A DNA stretch of 64,000 nt from Pseudisothecium myosuroides (taxonomy: Eukaryota; Streptophyta; Bryopsida; Hypnales; Lembophyllaceae), in assembly GCA_951799445.1 (NCBI GenBank), contig OX637296.1, forward strand, positions 2,728,001 through 2,792,000, given 5' to 3'. The notes below the pieces were generated by a model. It made no database searches, was not told the origin of the DNA, and saw nothing but the letters and a program-made list of their open reading frames with translations. Shown piece after piece: positions 45,501-55,824 of this stretch (positions are counted from its first letter, which is position 1; every line of letters starts with the position of its first letter). A program made the translations under genes and the position numbers.

Positions 45501-48500
45501 CGGCATCTGCAGATGTTTAAAAAACAAGAAGAGAAAATATACAATGTGACAATCTGTTTTGGGAAGGAAGGGCAGCATTTACAGAATCCAAAATGGCATC
45601 TTCAACTTCACAAGGGCCAGTTTATACTTCTCCAAACAAGTATTGAGTCCAAGCACGAAGTTAAGGCCAAGACAAAGCTATTTGAAACCCACAGGACACG
45701 ATGGCAAGACCTTAAAAAAAAATAGGTTAAGCTAGGCCACGAGGTCTTCTCTGCGAGATCATTTAGTGGACTGATGATATTTGGAGCAGCTCACAAAATG
45801 ATCAAGCAGACAAGACCACGTACAAAAACTGTTATCATGTAATTAGTTTATCATCCATTGTCAAGATTCTTTCTCCATGGCCATCCGGACAAAGTGTAAA
45901 GCCCTTCAATCGCATAATTCTCCAATCGCATAATATAGATTTCTTTATCCTCAGGCTTGTCCAGACAATTGTAAACCGACCCTAAGTACAGACTTCACGT
46001 GTAAGCACAATGAGCCCACCTGAATCAATTAGCTCTGCATTCTCCTCCAACCTAGCCGCCTCCACTTCTACTGCTGCTGCTGCAGGGCTAAGTGAATCCT
46101 TCGGTAGGCCACTAGTTGAGATAGACATGGAGGCGTCTCCGCTTGCAACTTCTCGAATTTCATCTTCTTGAAGTGGCGGTTTGGCAGCCAGCACAGGCTT
46201 GCGGCCAGCTTGAAATGTCTTCTTCGGTTTGCTAAGATTGTCCACGGTCGTTGGCATCGAGATCTCGATGGGAATATCCTGCTACATTGTAAATATGAGT
46301 GACATTGGCTAATTGCTCTTCTCCAACAAAACCTACCCCACAACGAACTATGCAAATTAAAAGTTGGATTGTTCATGTGCCTTTTTGAGGCGACAACAAG
46401 AAATCAGTAAACAATAACTTCTAAATAACAGGATTCTCAGTAAAACTGGACTTTTTCAGGAACTTTTAGACGAGACCAAATAGATAAGTCTTTCTTCCTG
46501 ATTTAAGGTGAGGTTTCCTTATAGTCACAGTGATCGTACAAAAGGCTACCTACGTATCATAAGAGAGCATCCCCATGAATCATGAAGAAGACTTCTCTTT
46601 ATGATAGAGTCTAAAAGTTCCTGATAATGTCTAATTTTATTTAAACCCTGTTGAAAGCAGTTCCATCACACATGTCTTCCAAGAGAAATGGGCTAAGATT
46701 GCGCTGACTACAACATAAACCAAAAGAAATATCAAATTGATCCTGGTTTCCCATACGACTACTAGGGACTTTAAACGAGAGGTTGCTATGAAAGTTGTCA
46801 CCTGATCTTCTCCAGTTGAACCCGCAAGCTCCAGCAGTTTGGCGAACCGCTCCTCAGAAATATCTGAAGAGGGACTGGCTAGAACCGGACCTGGGCTAGC
46901 AGACAAACTTTTACTACTACGCTTCGGTTTTGATGGTTTTCCAGGAGCCTTTGGATCTTCATTTGTCCTGGATTCCACATCATTATCTAAATCACCTGAA
47001 GATCCAGTCGTGTCTCCAGGCATCGGTCTTCTAAGCAAACTGTCGTCTAAAGATTCTACTGATTTCTTCGATTTTCCTATCAACATTGGGGGAACACTGT
47101 CATTTTTAGGCCACGAAGGTTTAATAGAATCTGGAGAAGGGGTTGCTGGTTTTTGGACACGATCCATATAGTCACTTTCTACTTCTTTCTTTGATTTACC
47201 TAACAACATAGGAGGAACAGTATCAATTCTAGGCCAAGAAGGTTTGTGTGAATCTGGAGACGAAATTGCTGGTTTCTGGACAAGATTCATATAGTCATCT
47301 TCTTCTAATTGTGGCTTGTTTGTTTGAGCAGCAAACCCGCCAGGTCCAAAGGTGACTACAGGTACCGCTTTCTTTGCTTGGTTTGTCTTAGCAGAGTTCG
47401 CTGAGGGCGGCCGTCGTGGGGCCTGAACCAAATGCCAAACGAAATTATGAAATATAAATAAGCACTTGACAACTGGGCTAATATAAACTCTATGAAGACG
47501 GGGGCAAAACAATCATGTTAACCTGTAAGTGCCCCAAAGTTCAAAATTGGCCACTTCAATATCTAGAGGGCTTGAAATAAATAATTTAGGAAGCTTCAAG
47601 GAAAGTAACACAAAGCGTCACTGGAAAGAAGAAACCCGATCTTGCACTTTTGAACAATAGAAATAAGTTTTGGAATTCATAATCAAATATTTGTTTCCAA
47701 CGTGGGCTTTCTATTTGTAGCTTGGGCACTTAAGGGTTAACCAAACGGTCAAAACTAGTCGCTTCTATATCCACAGGAGTCATTTAGGAAGCGTCAACGA
47801 AGTTATCAAGGTGAATTGGTAAAAGGATAAATAATGTCCTACATTTTTGAGCTGTAGAAATATGTTTTGAAACTTAATATAATCGACTATTAGCTTCCAA
47901 AGTAGACTTTGTGTTTTTAGTTTGAGCACTTCGAGAATAAAACAAACACCAACTTGCTCCACAAATAGTGATCAGAATGGACATTGCGAGAGTAATGCAC
48001 TCCATAAACGATCAGAATTGGCTTACAATGCCAGTACGATAAAATAAACTTTCATATACAACGGGGAATCAAGATACATGAGGAAAATGAAGAACCTGAG
48101 GCAATGGCTGTCCAGGTCGTGAGGGCGGCTTGACAAGGCCTGGGAGATCCTCTTCTGAAGCAACCTTCTGGGGCTTGTAAACACCCTCCAGTGGCTGTGC
48201 ATTCCGCCTGCCTTCCTTATTCAATAATCGGGCAAATTCAGCTTCCGAGGGCTCGCTTGACGAAGAACTCTTGAACTCCTTAATAGGTTTCTTCTCAATG
48301 TCTATATAGGATGCATTCGGATTTGCTTTGCGACCAATGACCTGCAGTCAAAAAAGGCTACTTAAAAGGGTCGGTAATCGCATTCCAGCATCTCAAATTC
48401 TGATTTATTGTCTCTACTTCAATCAATTGTTTGAATATGTAAAAAGTTATGGTACCCAAGGATATGAGGCGTGTTGGAGCCCATCATTCCACAGAATGAA

Positions 48501-50689
48501 TTTCTTATGTCTAGTCCAATTGTGACATCTGGCTTTAGGAATAGTGACATTCAAGATTGTCAAATGAATTTTAGAATTTATTCAATCCATGAAAATTTTA
48601 TGAAGGATTGTACTCAAGATTACAATAAAGGAAATATAAATGGAAACTACGGCGTATCGAAGTGCAAGACTTGCATTCTCCAAGAGGAGGCGACTCTAAA
48701 AGCCTCTACAAGAGGACTAGGTTTTGAAACGAGAATCTGGGGTTCAGAATCACGCAGGGCTCAAAAAGGAAAGGCGGAAGAGAATCACGCAGTGGAAGTC
48801 GCAAACTCTGACACCTCTAGTACACGTTTCAGTTCAGAGTAGAGGCACTTGCGATTAGAATCTTCTTTATGTCATCATGTACAAAAAGAGGTGCAGAAAT
48901 TGTAAAGCTGTCACTTTCAAACACGAATTTCAAGAACATGTTTCACAAAGATGTAAAGAAACCATCCAAAATGGTTAATTGGAGAAACGAAGAGCACCTT
49001 GGCCAATGTGGCCTGACGAGGCTCGCCAAGCAGTCTCCCAAACTCAAGCTCCATCAAATCATTGGCTTCAAACTTCAGCTCAGGTTTCTCATTCTCGCCA
49101 TCCTTACCTGCTGCCTTCTTGCGCCCACCCATGGCCATCACTCTCACAGAGCCCGTCCTCTGAAATCCCCTGTGACACCGCCTCCGCCATGCCAGCAACA
49201 CCAAAGCTCTTCCACCGAATTTACCACCGGCACCAACCTACACCGTCCATTCTATCAGTCTACGATTTATGTACCACCAGCAAGCCATACAGTAAATGAG
49301 CATTTTTCTTTTGCAAAATATTGTACATTGGGACCACCATTGATTGAGAGGAAAGAGACTCGATTGAGAGAATAGAATGACAATTAACAAATGGCTTTGA
49401 GAGCTCAGGGTTTTGCTTTCTTTTGCTAATCGATGTTCCAATCTTAAGCATCCAGATATGCACTACCGAGAATCCATGGTGTTCAATTTAGCATTGAACC
49501 TATGCAATTGAGTATCACACACTATATAGAATAAACAGTGCAGTCCTACAGTGCAAAATCAACAGAGGAGCACAGCAACATCGTACATTGTAGGGTTTTG
49601 GAAATTGCTAGCCAATGCCACCGTTGCAAATCCTCAACAATCTTATCATAAAACCACAGTGCGAATACAGCACTCATCCATTCACTTATAAACATTAGAG
49701 AGAATCATGAAGTCGACCTTCCCATCTCCAGGTGCTTATAAAATTCCATCTCCCACACATCATCAATTTCAATTCATTAGGGGTTTAGTTCAGTTCTCGT
49801 CGAATCAATGTTGAATCCCAAACAGCGTTTCTAAGAGCAAGTCTCCGAGACTGCATTCCCCATTCCTCATTCTCTTCCAATTCGAATGATAGTGTTTTCA
49901 CAAACCCTAATTCATTTCTCATTTCATGCTCCCCATCTCGGCGCTTACAATACCGTCTCCCCATTCTCACTTCGAAATTCGCGAATTTCGTTCGGTTCGA
50001 ATTAAAAACACTCTTGAATTTCAAAGAACATTATTTCGCAAATTTCGCTACTTGGAGAGCAAGTCTCCGAGACTGCATTCGCCATTCTCGTCCAATTCCA
50101 ATGCCACTCTTTTCACAAACCCTAATTCATTTCTACCAGATGCTCCCCACCTCCAGGTACTCTAAAATCTCATCTCCCCATTCTCACTTCCGAATTGACG
50201 AATTCCGTTCCGTTTGAATTAAACCCCCACTCTTGAATTTCAAACAGTCTTCCACTACTCCCACTACTTGAAAAGCAAGTCTCCAAGACTGCATTCCCCA
50301 TTCTCTTCCAATTCGAATGCGAGTGTCTTTCTAAACCCTAATTCATTTCTCCACCTCCAGGTGCCCATAAAATCTCATCTCCCCATTCTCACTTCGAAAT
50401 CAACGAATATAGTTCAGTTCGAATTCAAAACACTCCTGAATTTCAAACATCCTTTCGCTACTTCCGCTACTCGAATAGCAAGTCACAAAAATCACGCTAA
50501 AACAATGCAAAGCTCCACAACCCAAATGCACAGAAAATGCACAGAGAACGTGACGAAAAAAGAAACCCAAATTGGAAGCGCCACAAGAAGAAGATTGGCG
50601 CCCTTCACCTGACGAAGCGATGGCCCCGACACAGGACACTGCAAGCTGGAAGTGGGCAGCGCCAAAGCTCCCCCAGCAACGACGTCCAT
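39597..50689 (-). CDS. Plastid-targeted S1 RNA-binding-domain protein (chloroplast S1/SDP-like)
   Basis: Probable chloroplast RNA-binding protein acting in plastid RNA processing or translation, resembling the Arabidopsis S1-domain protein I associate with At1g12800 (from memory). Predicted 978 aa. Exons on the minus strand: 50689-50609, 49159-48998, 48341-48096, 47422-46802, 46278-46020, 45506-45170, 44533-44347, 43775-43677, 43239-42973, 42487-42374, 41614-41543, 41401-41243, 40943-40872, 40502-40317, 39671-39597. Exon 1 encodes a 27-aa Ser/Pro/Leu N-terminus joining in phase to RTGSVRVMAMGG, which looks like a transit peptide with a V-R-V-M-A cleavage site. Residues about 80-630 are low-complexity and probably disordered. 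A divergent S1 fold covers about 640-690 (NGMLANFGSLVGFLAAYE) and a canonical S1 domain 792-868 (VGDAVKCTVKKVTNFGAFVE, then ALIHISELSW). A conserved tail (TTVMPELIGL, then GFKLLARSGNLVQE) ends the protein. Exon 1 is the least certain. Confidence 0.85.
47051..47296 (-). repeat. 123-bp in-frame tandem duplication in S1 gene exon 4
   Basis: Two 41-codon units (residues 206-246 and 247-287) read D-Y-M-N/D-x-V-Q-K-P-A, then SPDS-KPSWP, then VPPMLxGKSKK and V-E-S. About 30 of 41 residues are identical. The duplication keeps frame and lies in the disordered region. Confidence 0.9.
47518..47740. mobile_element. Short TTAA-flanked element in S1 gene intron 3 (215 bp)
   Basis: TTAA at 47518-47521 and 47737-47740 bound an insert starting CCTGTAAGTGCCCCAAAG and ending, inverted, CCCTTAAGTGCCCAAGC. 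The ends resemble those of the 3207 and 25752 family (CCCCTAAATGCCCAAG). A diverged copy of the interior follows at about 47741-47945 (TCATTTAGGAAGCGTCAACG versus ATAATTTAGGAAGCTTCAAG), whose right end lacks a clear TTAA. Confidence 0.65.
49700..50490. repeat. ~200-220-bp satellite-like array inside S1 gene intron 1
   Basis: AGCAAGTCTCC-AGACTGCATTC recurs at about 49837, 50059 and 50275, with AGCAAGTCAC at about 50479 (spacing 222, 216, 204). Each unit also has AAACCCTAATTCATTTCT, then CTCCCCA-CTC/CTCC, CATCTCCCCATTCTCACTTC, a GAATT-G block and TGAATTTCAAA. Three clear units and partial ends are present. If exon 1 at 50609-50689 is right, the array lies in intron 1; otherwise it is in the 5' flank. 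Repeated open frames across the units are artefacts of the repeat. Confidence 0.85.
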
Positions 50690-51060
50690 GGTGCCCTCGA
50701 TCAATTCTTCAGTCACTCAATCAATCCCGGCACCCCAATTCCAAGGGCTCCAAACCTCCAGTCGTGCCCTTCATCGAAGCTGCTGAAAGCATTGAAATTC
50801 TCCCGAGAGAGCGCAATTCAGCCGATTGAGAGAGTGCAATTGGCAGTGCGTCGAATTGCCGGGTGACGCAATGAATTAGACGGGGATTTGGGAGGGAATG
50901 TGGGCCTTATTTGGGGAGTTGTGGATGGGAGAGAGTGCGCTGGGCGTGTGTTGGAATTCGCAGGAAGTGTGCGGGTCAGGCGACAGAGTGATTTGGCTGT
51001 TGGGTCGTGAATTGGGCTCGCGGGGGCCGCGGGCGACGACGGAACACACGGAAGCCGCTG
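50690..51060 (-). promoter_or_regulatory. Upstream region of the S1 gene
   Basis: GC-rich relative to neighbouring DNA and single-copy in appearance; probable leader and promoter of the minus-strand S1 gene. No TATA-type element can be assigned with confidence. Confidence 0.35.
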
Positions 51061-52717
51061 CTTTCTCGGTACACACTAATAATAATAAAATGATATTTAG
51101 TGTTGGCAACCCAAAAGGAATGGCTTTGTGGTTTAGGGGTCTTGCATCACATAAGGTAGACAAGCCTATTACCACCCTGATTTGCAATCTGAATATCTTG
51201 GGGCAATGGGGTTTTTTTAGGCCTTATGAGGCCCAAATGCCTAAAAAAAAATGGGCTGCATCAAGCCTATAAGGAAAATTTGAAGAAAAATTGGATGATA
51301 ATGCTAAATTGTTCCAATTTTTTTTTAAATTTTGGATGAAATTGCCAATTTTAAATGAAACTCATCCAAATATGTGGATGAAAAGATAGTTCTATCCAAA
51401 ATATAGATGAATACTAAAATATTTGGCTACATCATTTTCTTGTATGTTGCCACTTCAGCACTTCTCTAAAAAAAAAAAAAAAAAAACTGTCTTGGGATCA
51501 TAAGGCCAACTCCAAGAGGGGCACAGATTTTTTCAGTGGTCTACACTTGTTTCACAAATCAAATCCAAGTTGAAATATAATTTTTTGATTAAAATTGTAA
51601 TTTATGTGAATTTCTGAAGTGGTCTACCCTGAAATTACAAAACCGCCCATAGAGTGGAGTCATAAATATCCCATAAACAACCCATAACCACCTTTCCATT
51701 TAGCTAATGGCACTTAAATAGTCACCAATAAAGGATTGACACATTACCCCTTGTAGGCATTAATGCATTGATTTTGTCAAAAAAATGAAAGGTTTTGGAT
51801 GTTTTATTTGGACAGAATTGGGGCCAAAAGTAGGGGATGGAATTAGGTAGTGAATGAAATGGGGCTAGTCTACTTTAAGGGCGGACTTCTATGCATCTAG
51901 AATTGGATAAATTTTACACAAAAGACCAAAAAAATCTAGAATTCTATTTGGAAGTGTGAAAAAGTTGCAAGACGAAAACTAGAATTGTTGGAAGTCAAAA
52001 AAATTCAAAATCAAGGCTTGTGGAAAGCAAAGGAGGCAAGTTTTCAACATTGAAAAACTATTTTGAGCATTGGACTTGAACTTTGGGGTTGCTTTTAGCT
52101 TGACAACAAAGCAAAGTTACACATAAAATTTAGTTTTGCCCTTTTCATATAGAAGTGAAAGGATCATGAAACTTGGCAAAAGCAATTCCAATTAAATCCG
52201 ACATTGCATAGAAGTTCACTCAAAGTGCATTGCCACCTTAATTGTGCCAAATAAACTTGTCATGGTTTTAGATTTATATTTGGCGAGCATTTCAACTTCA
52301 TATTTCCTACCCTACAAACCAAACATATTCCATATATATTGAATTGACCAATCACTACATAAAATGGAATCCCCCTCTATTTAATTTAGATTTGGAATAT
52401 CTATCTTTGGCACAAAAGAATGGGATACTTTGGGGCCTAAAGCACTTTTGTTATCCAATTTAGCAATGCATTAAACCTTTGCCTTGTTGAAGAGTCATGG
52501 CATTCATTGGATGGATTATGAATGTTTCAAGAGCTTCTAATGGAGCCTATAAAAAATGGATGTAGTATATACAAGTTTTTTATTAAATCAATTTTGTCTA
52601 TTTTTCAATGATGTGACAAATGTGTCTCTCAATGCTTCACGATTGTCATGCAAGGATAAGCGGATGGGAAGAAAAGAAAATGCAAAGAAAGAAAGATATT
52701 GAACCTTGATTCTCTAT

Positions 52718-53120
52718 TAAGGTACCCCCCCCCCCCTTCCCGACCATTGACCCATTCCCGACCTATAGGTGCACGTATTTCCGACCACGCTTAGAATGCA
52801 TGTTTTTTTCATTTTCAAGGTTGGAACTAAAAAATACATGACACATGTCCCAAGTTGTGAAAAAAAAAGTGGAAAATAATGATTAGGTAAAAAGTTATAG
52901 AATGATCAGAATTGGAAGAATCTATATATTGGCCACGGGTCCGGTGCACTTTTTGCCTCCCAAAATTCATAGGAATTTCAATTTAAGCGATAAAATTACC
53001 AGATTTTTTGCAGTATGTGTCTTTTCAATTTGTGTACCTCTGAAAAATATGTGTTTTGCCTTCACTACTCTAGATCATGTCAAAATTCCTTATTCGGTCG
53101 GTTATAGGGGGGGTACCTTA
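52718..53120. mobile_element. TIR element with poly-C/poly-G ends (399 bp)
   Basis: TA at 52718-52719 and 53119-53120 flank AGGTACCCCCCC on the left and the same 12 bases inverted on the right. CCGACC occurs just inside both ends. The left C tract is extended to about 13. An open frame of 79 codons at 52902-53141 crosses the right end and is not supported as a gene. Confidence 0.75.
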
Positions 53121-54129
53121 GAAATGGTTTATTTTGTCTAAGAGATCAAAATCTAGATTCCCTTCCCTACCATGGACTCTTGAAGGGTAAAGTTGTGACT
53201 TAAAGTACAAACACTAAAGCTTTAGTGTCATTTCAATCCATGCAATTAAAGAGAATATAATCTAAAGTGGAACTACTTTAAAGGTACCACTATTCCTTGT
53301 TTTTATGTGTTTTTAAGGCCTAACTCTTTCTCAATCTTATTGATATATTTTAATGTCTTCTTAGTTGAATCAAATTTTCAAGGCCAATCTCTTTGGTTAC
53401 ACTGAGATTGTTGATTGAAAGTGGAAAAATTCTATCCCTTGGTACCGACTATGGGGAACATCTAGGGGTGTATGAGAATTGCTTTGGTAAGAGCATTCAT
53501 GATCACCATTTATTGCATTTTAAGCAAAAATTGATTGATTAAAATTTGGATGAAGGAAACATACATGTTTTTTTGTTGAAGTAGAAGTACAAAATTTTAG
53601 ATTCAAAATGGAGAGATGTTCACTTCCAAAGGTCATTTAAATAGAATACTAGGACATTCTAAAACCAAACACAATATATTTTGAAAAGAATACAATGAAT
53701 GTACAAAATGGTGGATTCACCAATTGACACTTGTTCAAATATAGCGGTTCACCAAGCCCTCCTTCACCATTCATGTTCATACTTTAGGTTTCAATTGAAA
53801 AAAAATGCAATCTTCCACAAATAATACAACCTCCCAAATTTGAAGGTTTGGAACCGGCTTTATAAAAATTGGGTACCTACAAAGGTATGAGAAAAAATTC
53901 AATGTAATTTTATGTATTAGTGTTTGAAAAATTTAGAGAGATGCATAGTATCTTACAATACAATAGAATATTGGCTAGGCACTTTGTTGGTTGTTCCTTT
54001 GAGGAAGAGAGTGCCGATATGAGGTACTAACCTCCAATCATTCTTTAATACTTAGCTTGCTTTGCCATTATTGTACATAATTCCATTGCCTCTTTGACTG
54101 TAACAAGATCTTAAAATATTCCAAAACAA

Positions 54130-54214
54130 TACTCCCTTTGTCTTGAAATAATATTGGTGTCTTCTTTGTATTTTAATGTGGAAACATTGGTATTATTTTG
54201 AGACAAAGGGAGTA
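54130..54214. mobile_element. Stowaway-type mini MITE (81 bp)
   Basis: TA at 54130-54131 and 54213-54214 flank CTCCCTTTGTCTTGAAATAA and the inverted CTCCCTTTGTCTCAAAATAA. The Stowaway terminal motif (CTCCCT-CGT-C) is clear. The element is little more than a hairpin. Confidence 0.85.
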
Positions 54215-54580
54215 AAAGTTAGTACTCTCTTCACAAGATGACATGTAGCAACTTTTTAACAAAAATGACTTAACTTATGCCAAATCTGATCTTTGCGTAG
54301 GATACTCTCATTGTGAAAACTCAAGCATCTTCATCAGTCTAAACTTGATTCTTCTTTGCCAATCAAAACTGGGCACAGCAGCAAAACTTGCCTGTATTAA
54401 GATTGTACTGATATATTTATCCTCCTGGTAATAGAGACTTCGTTTAGAACATTCAGTTGATAAACCACTACTAAAACCATTGCATTGAGCAAAGAATTAA
54501 CTCAAGATCCCAGCAAAGTAATCGATTACATTTTGTAACTGTAGACACACTTCTCCTTCCAAGGTTGCGGCAAAGATAAC

Positions 54581-55824
54581 TTCAAAAGTACCAAACAGAA
54601 ACATCATACACCGCATGATTTGAGTGATTTTGATTCTTTCTTACACAAATGGCATTTCGTCGCACTGCAAATTCCCAAGTACACTCAACACTCCCGAGTC
54701 GAGCCCAAACTTCACAGTACAACACACAAGCGTCCTCAAATAGCAATAAGTAACCTGCAAGAGAATGGACAGCTCCACAAAAATCTGGGCCATTGAAACA
54801 TGTGCAAACCAGGCCAAGCAACTGTGTATTATGAGCACCCAAAACACTTTCTCTCGAGAGAATACATTGCAAGGGAACACTTTGTCCAAAGGTACAAGTC
54901 CAATTTACAGCAAATCAGTCACCCTACTTTCAGTACATGTCGGTACAGTCCACCTCATGCATCCAAACAAAAAAAAAGGAACTCACCCAAATGACATGGT
55001 GCACAAAAGAAATGACTTTATAATTTGGAAGGAACGGCAATAAGTTTCAAGTCTCTTTATTAACATGTACAAATTACGCAGGGGAAAAAGGGACAAAAAA
55101 AGAGGACGGAAAGGACCACGGATCGTCATAATACACAAAGGTACATGAGAAGGCTCCTAGAGAATGGAAAATGAGAGAACAAAAACTCAACCCGATTTTG
55201 GTGATTTCCAAGTCGAAATTAGTCTAAGCTGTCTCCCACCTATCTCCCACCGATTACCAGGAACAATACAGTTGAGACTGCTGTTGTAGTTGTAGTAGTA
55301 GTAGTACTAGAATTAGGTCACTACGTAGTGCTGCTAGACAAAAATCAGCTTGTTGCTCAACTTTGTTATTTCTCAGCATGCTACGAAAAAATGGGGGACT
55401 AAGCTAAGCTAAGTTAGGCTAGGGCTAGGGATGAGTAGAAGAGCTTGCAAACGAGGGCTTGCAAATGACTGCTACCAACCCCTTCCTTCCTGTTTTTTTC
55501 TCAGTGAGCAAATTGCTGCCCACTTGTAGAATACACGTACAACTGAAGGGCATCATTTTCCATGAAGTGGAAACCAGGCCGACTGGGTGATCGATCTAAT
55601 CGTTGGGATCAAATCGATCCCAGATTCATACCAATCTGAGAGATGCGATGGGGAGGGAGGGATCGAATCGATATCAGTTGAGCTGTTCGATATCAGTTGA
55701 GCCGTTCGATCCTATCAGTCTAGCGATCCTGGTGCAATTAACCATGGAAACGACGCTCGACGCTCCTGTAAGTTAGTAGCTACTACGAGGTTGTCCAAGC
55801 ATAGGTCAGGATTGATGCGAGATG
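54581..55824 (-). other. 3' flank of the O-fucosyltransferase-family gene
   Basis: Probable 3' UTR and trailer sequence. CATCATTTTC and multiple A-rich blocks could serve in polyadenylation on the minus strand, but none is decisive. Short open frames at 54582-55043 on both strands lack motifs. No other gene is seen. Confidence 0.4.

Larger units (their letters stand above)
51061..54580. other. Gene-free AT-rich interval
   Basis: No gene is seen. An inverted relative of the T-rich dispersed repeat at 1196-1350 lies at about 51300-51490 and ends in a run of about 20 A. The elements at 52718 and 54130 are listed separately. The rest looks like eroded intergenic DNA. Confidence 0.5.

Noticed and set aside
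49785..50612. Several open frames with repeated Ser/Pro/His-rich peptides
   Set aside because: They follow the 200-220-bp satellite units and change frame between units; no coding signal remains after accounting for the repeat.
51461..51490. Poly-A run as a retrogene tail
   Set aside because: It sits at the end of a dispersed T/A-rich repeat found in other places in both orientations; no intronless gene copy precedes it.
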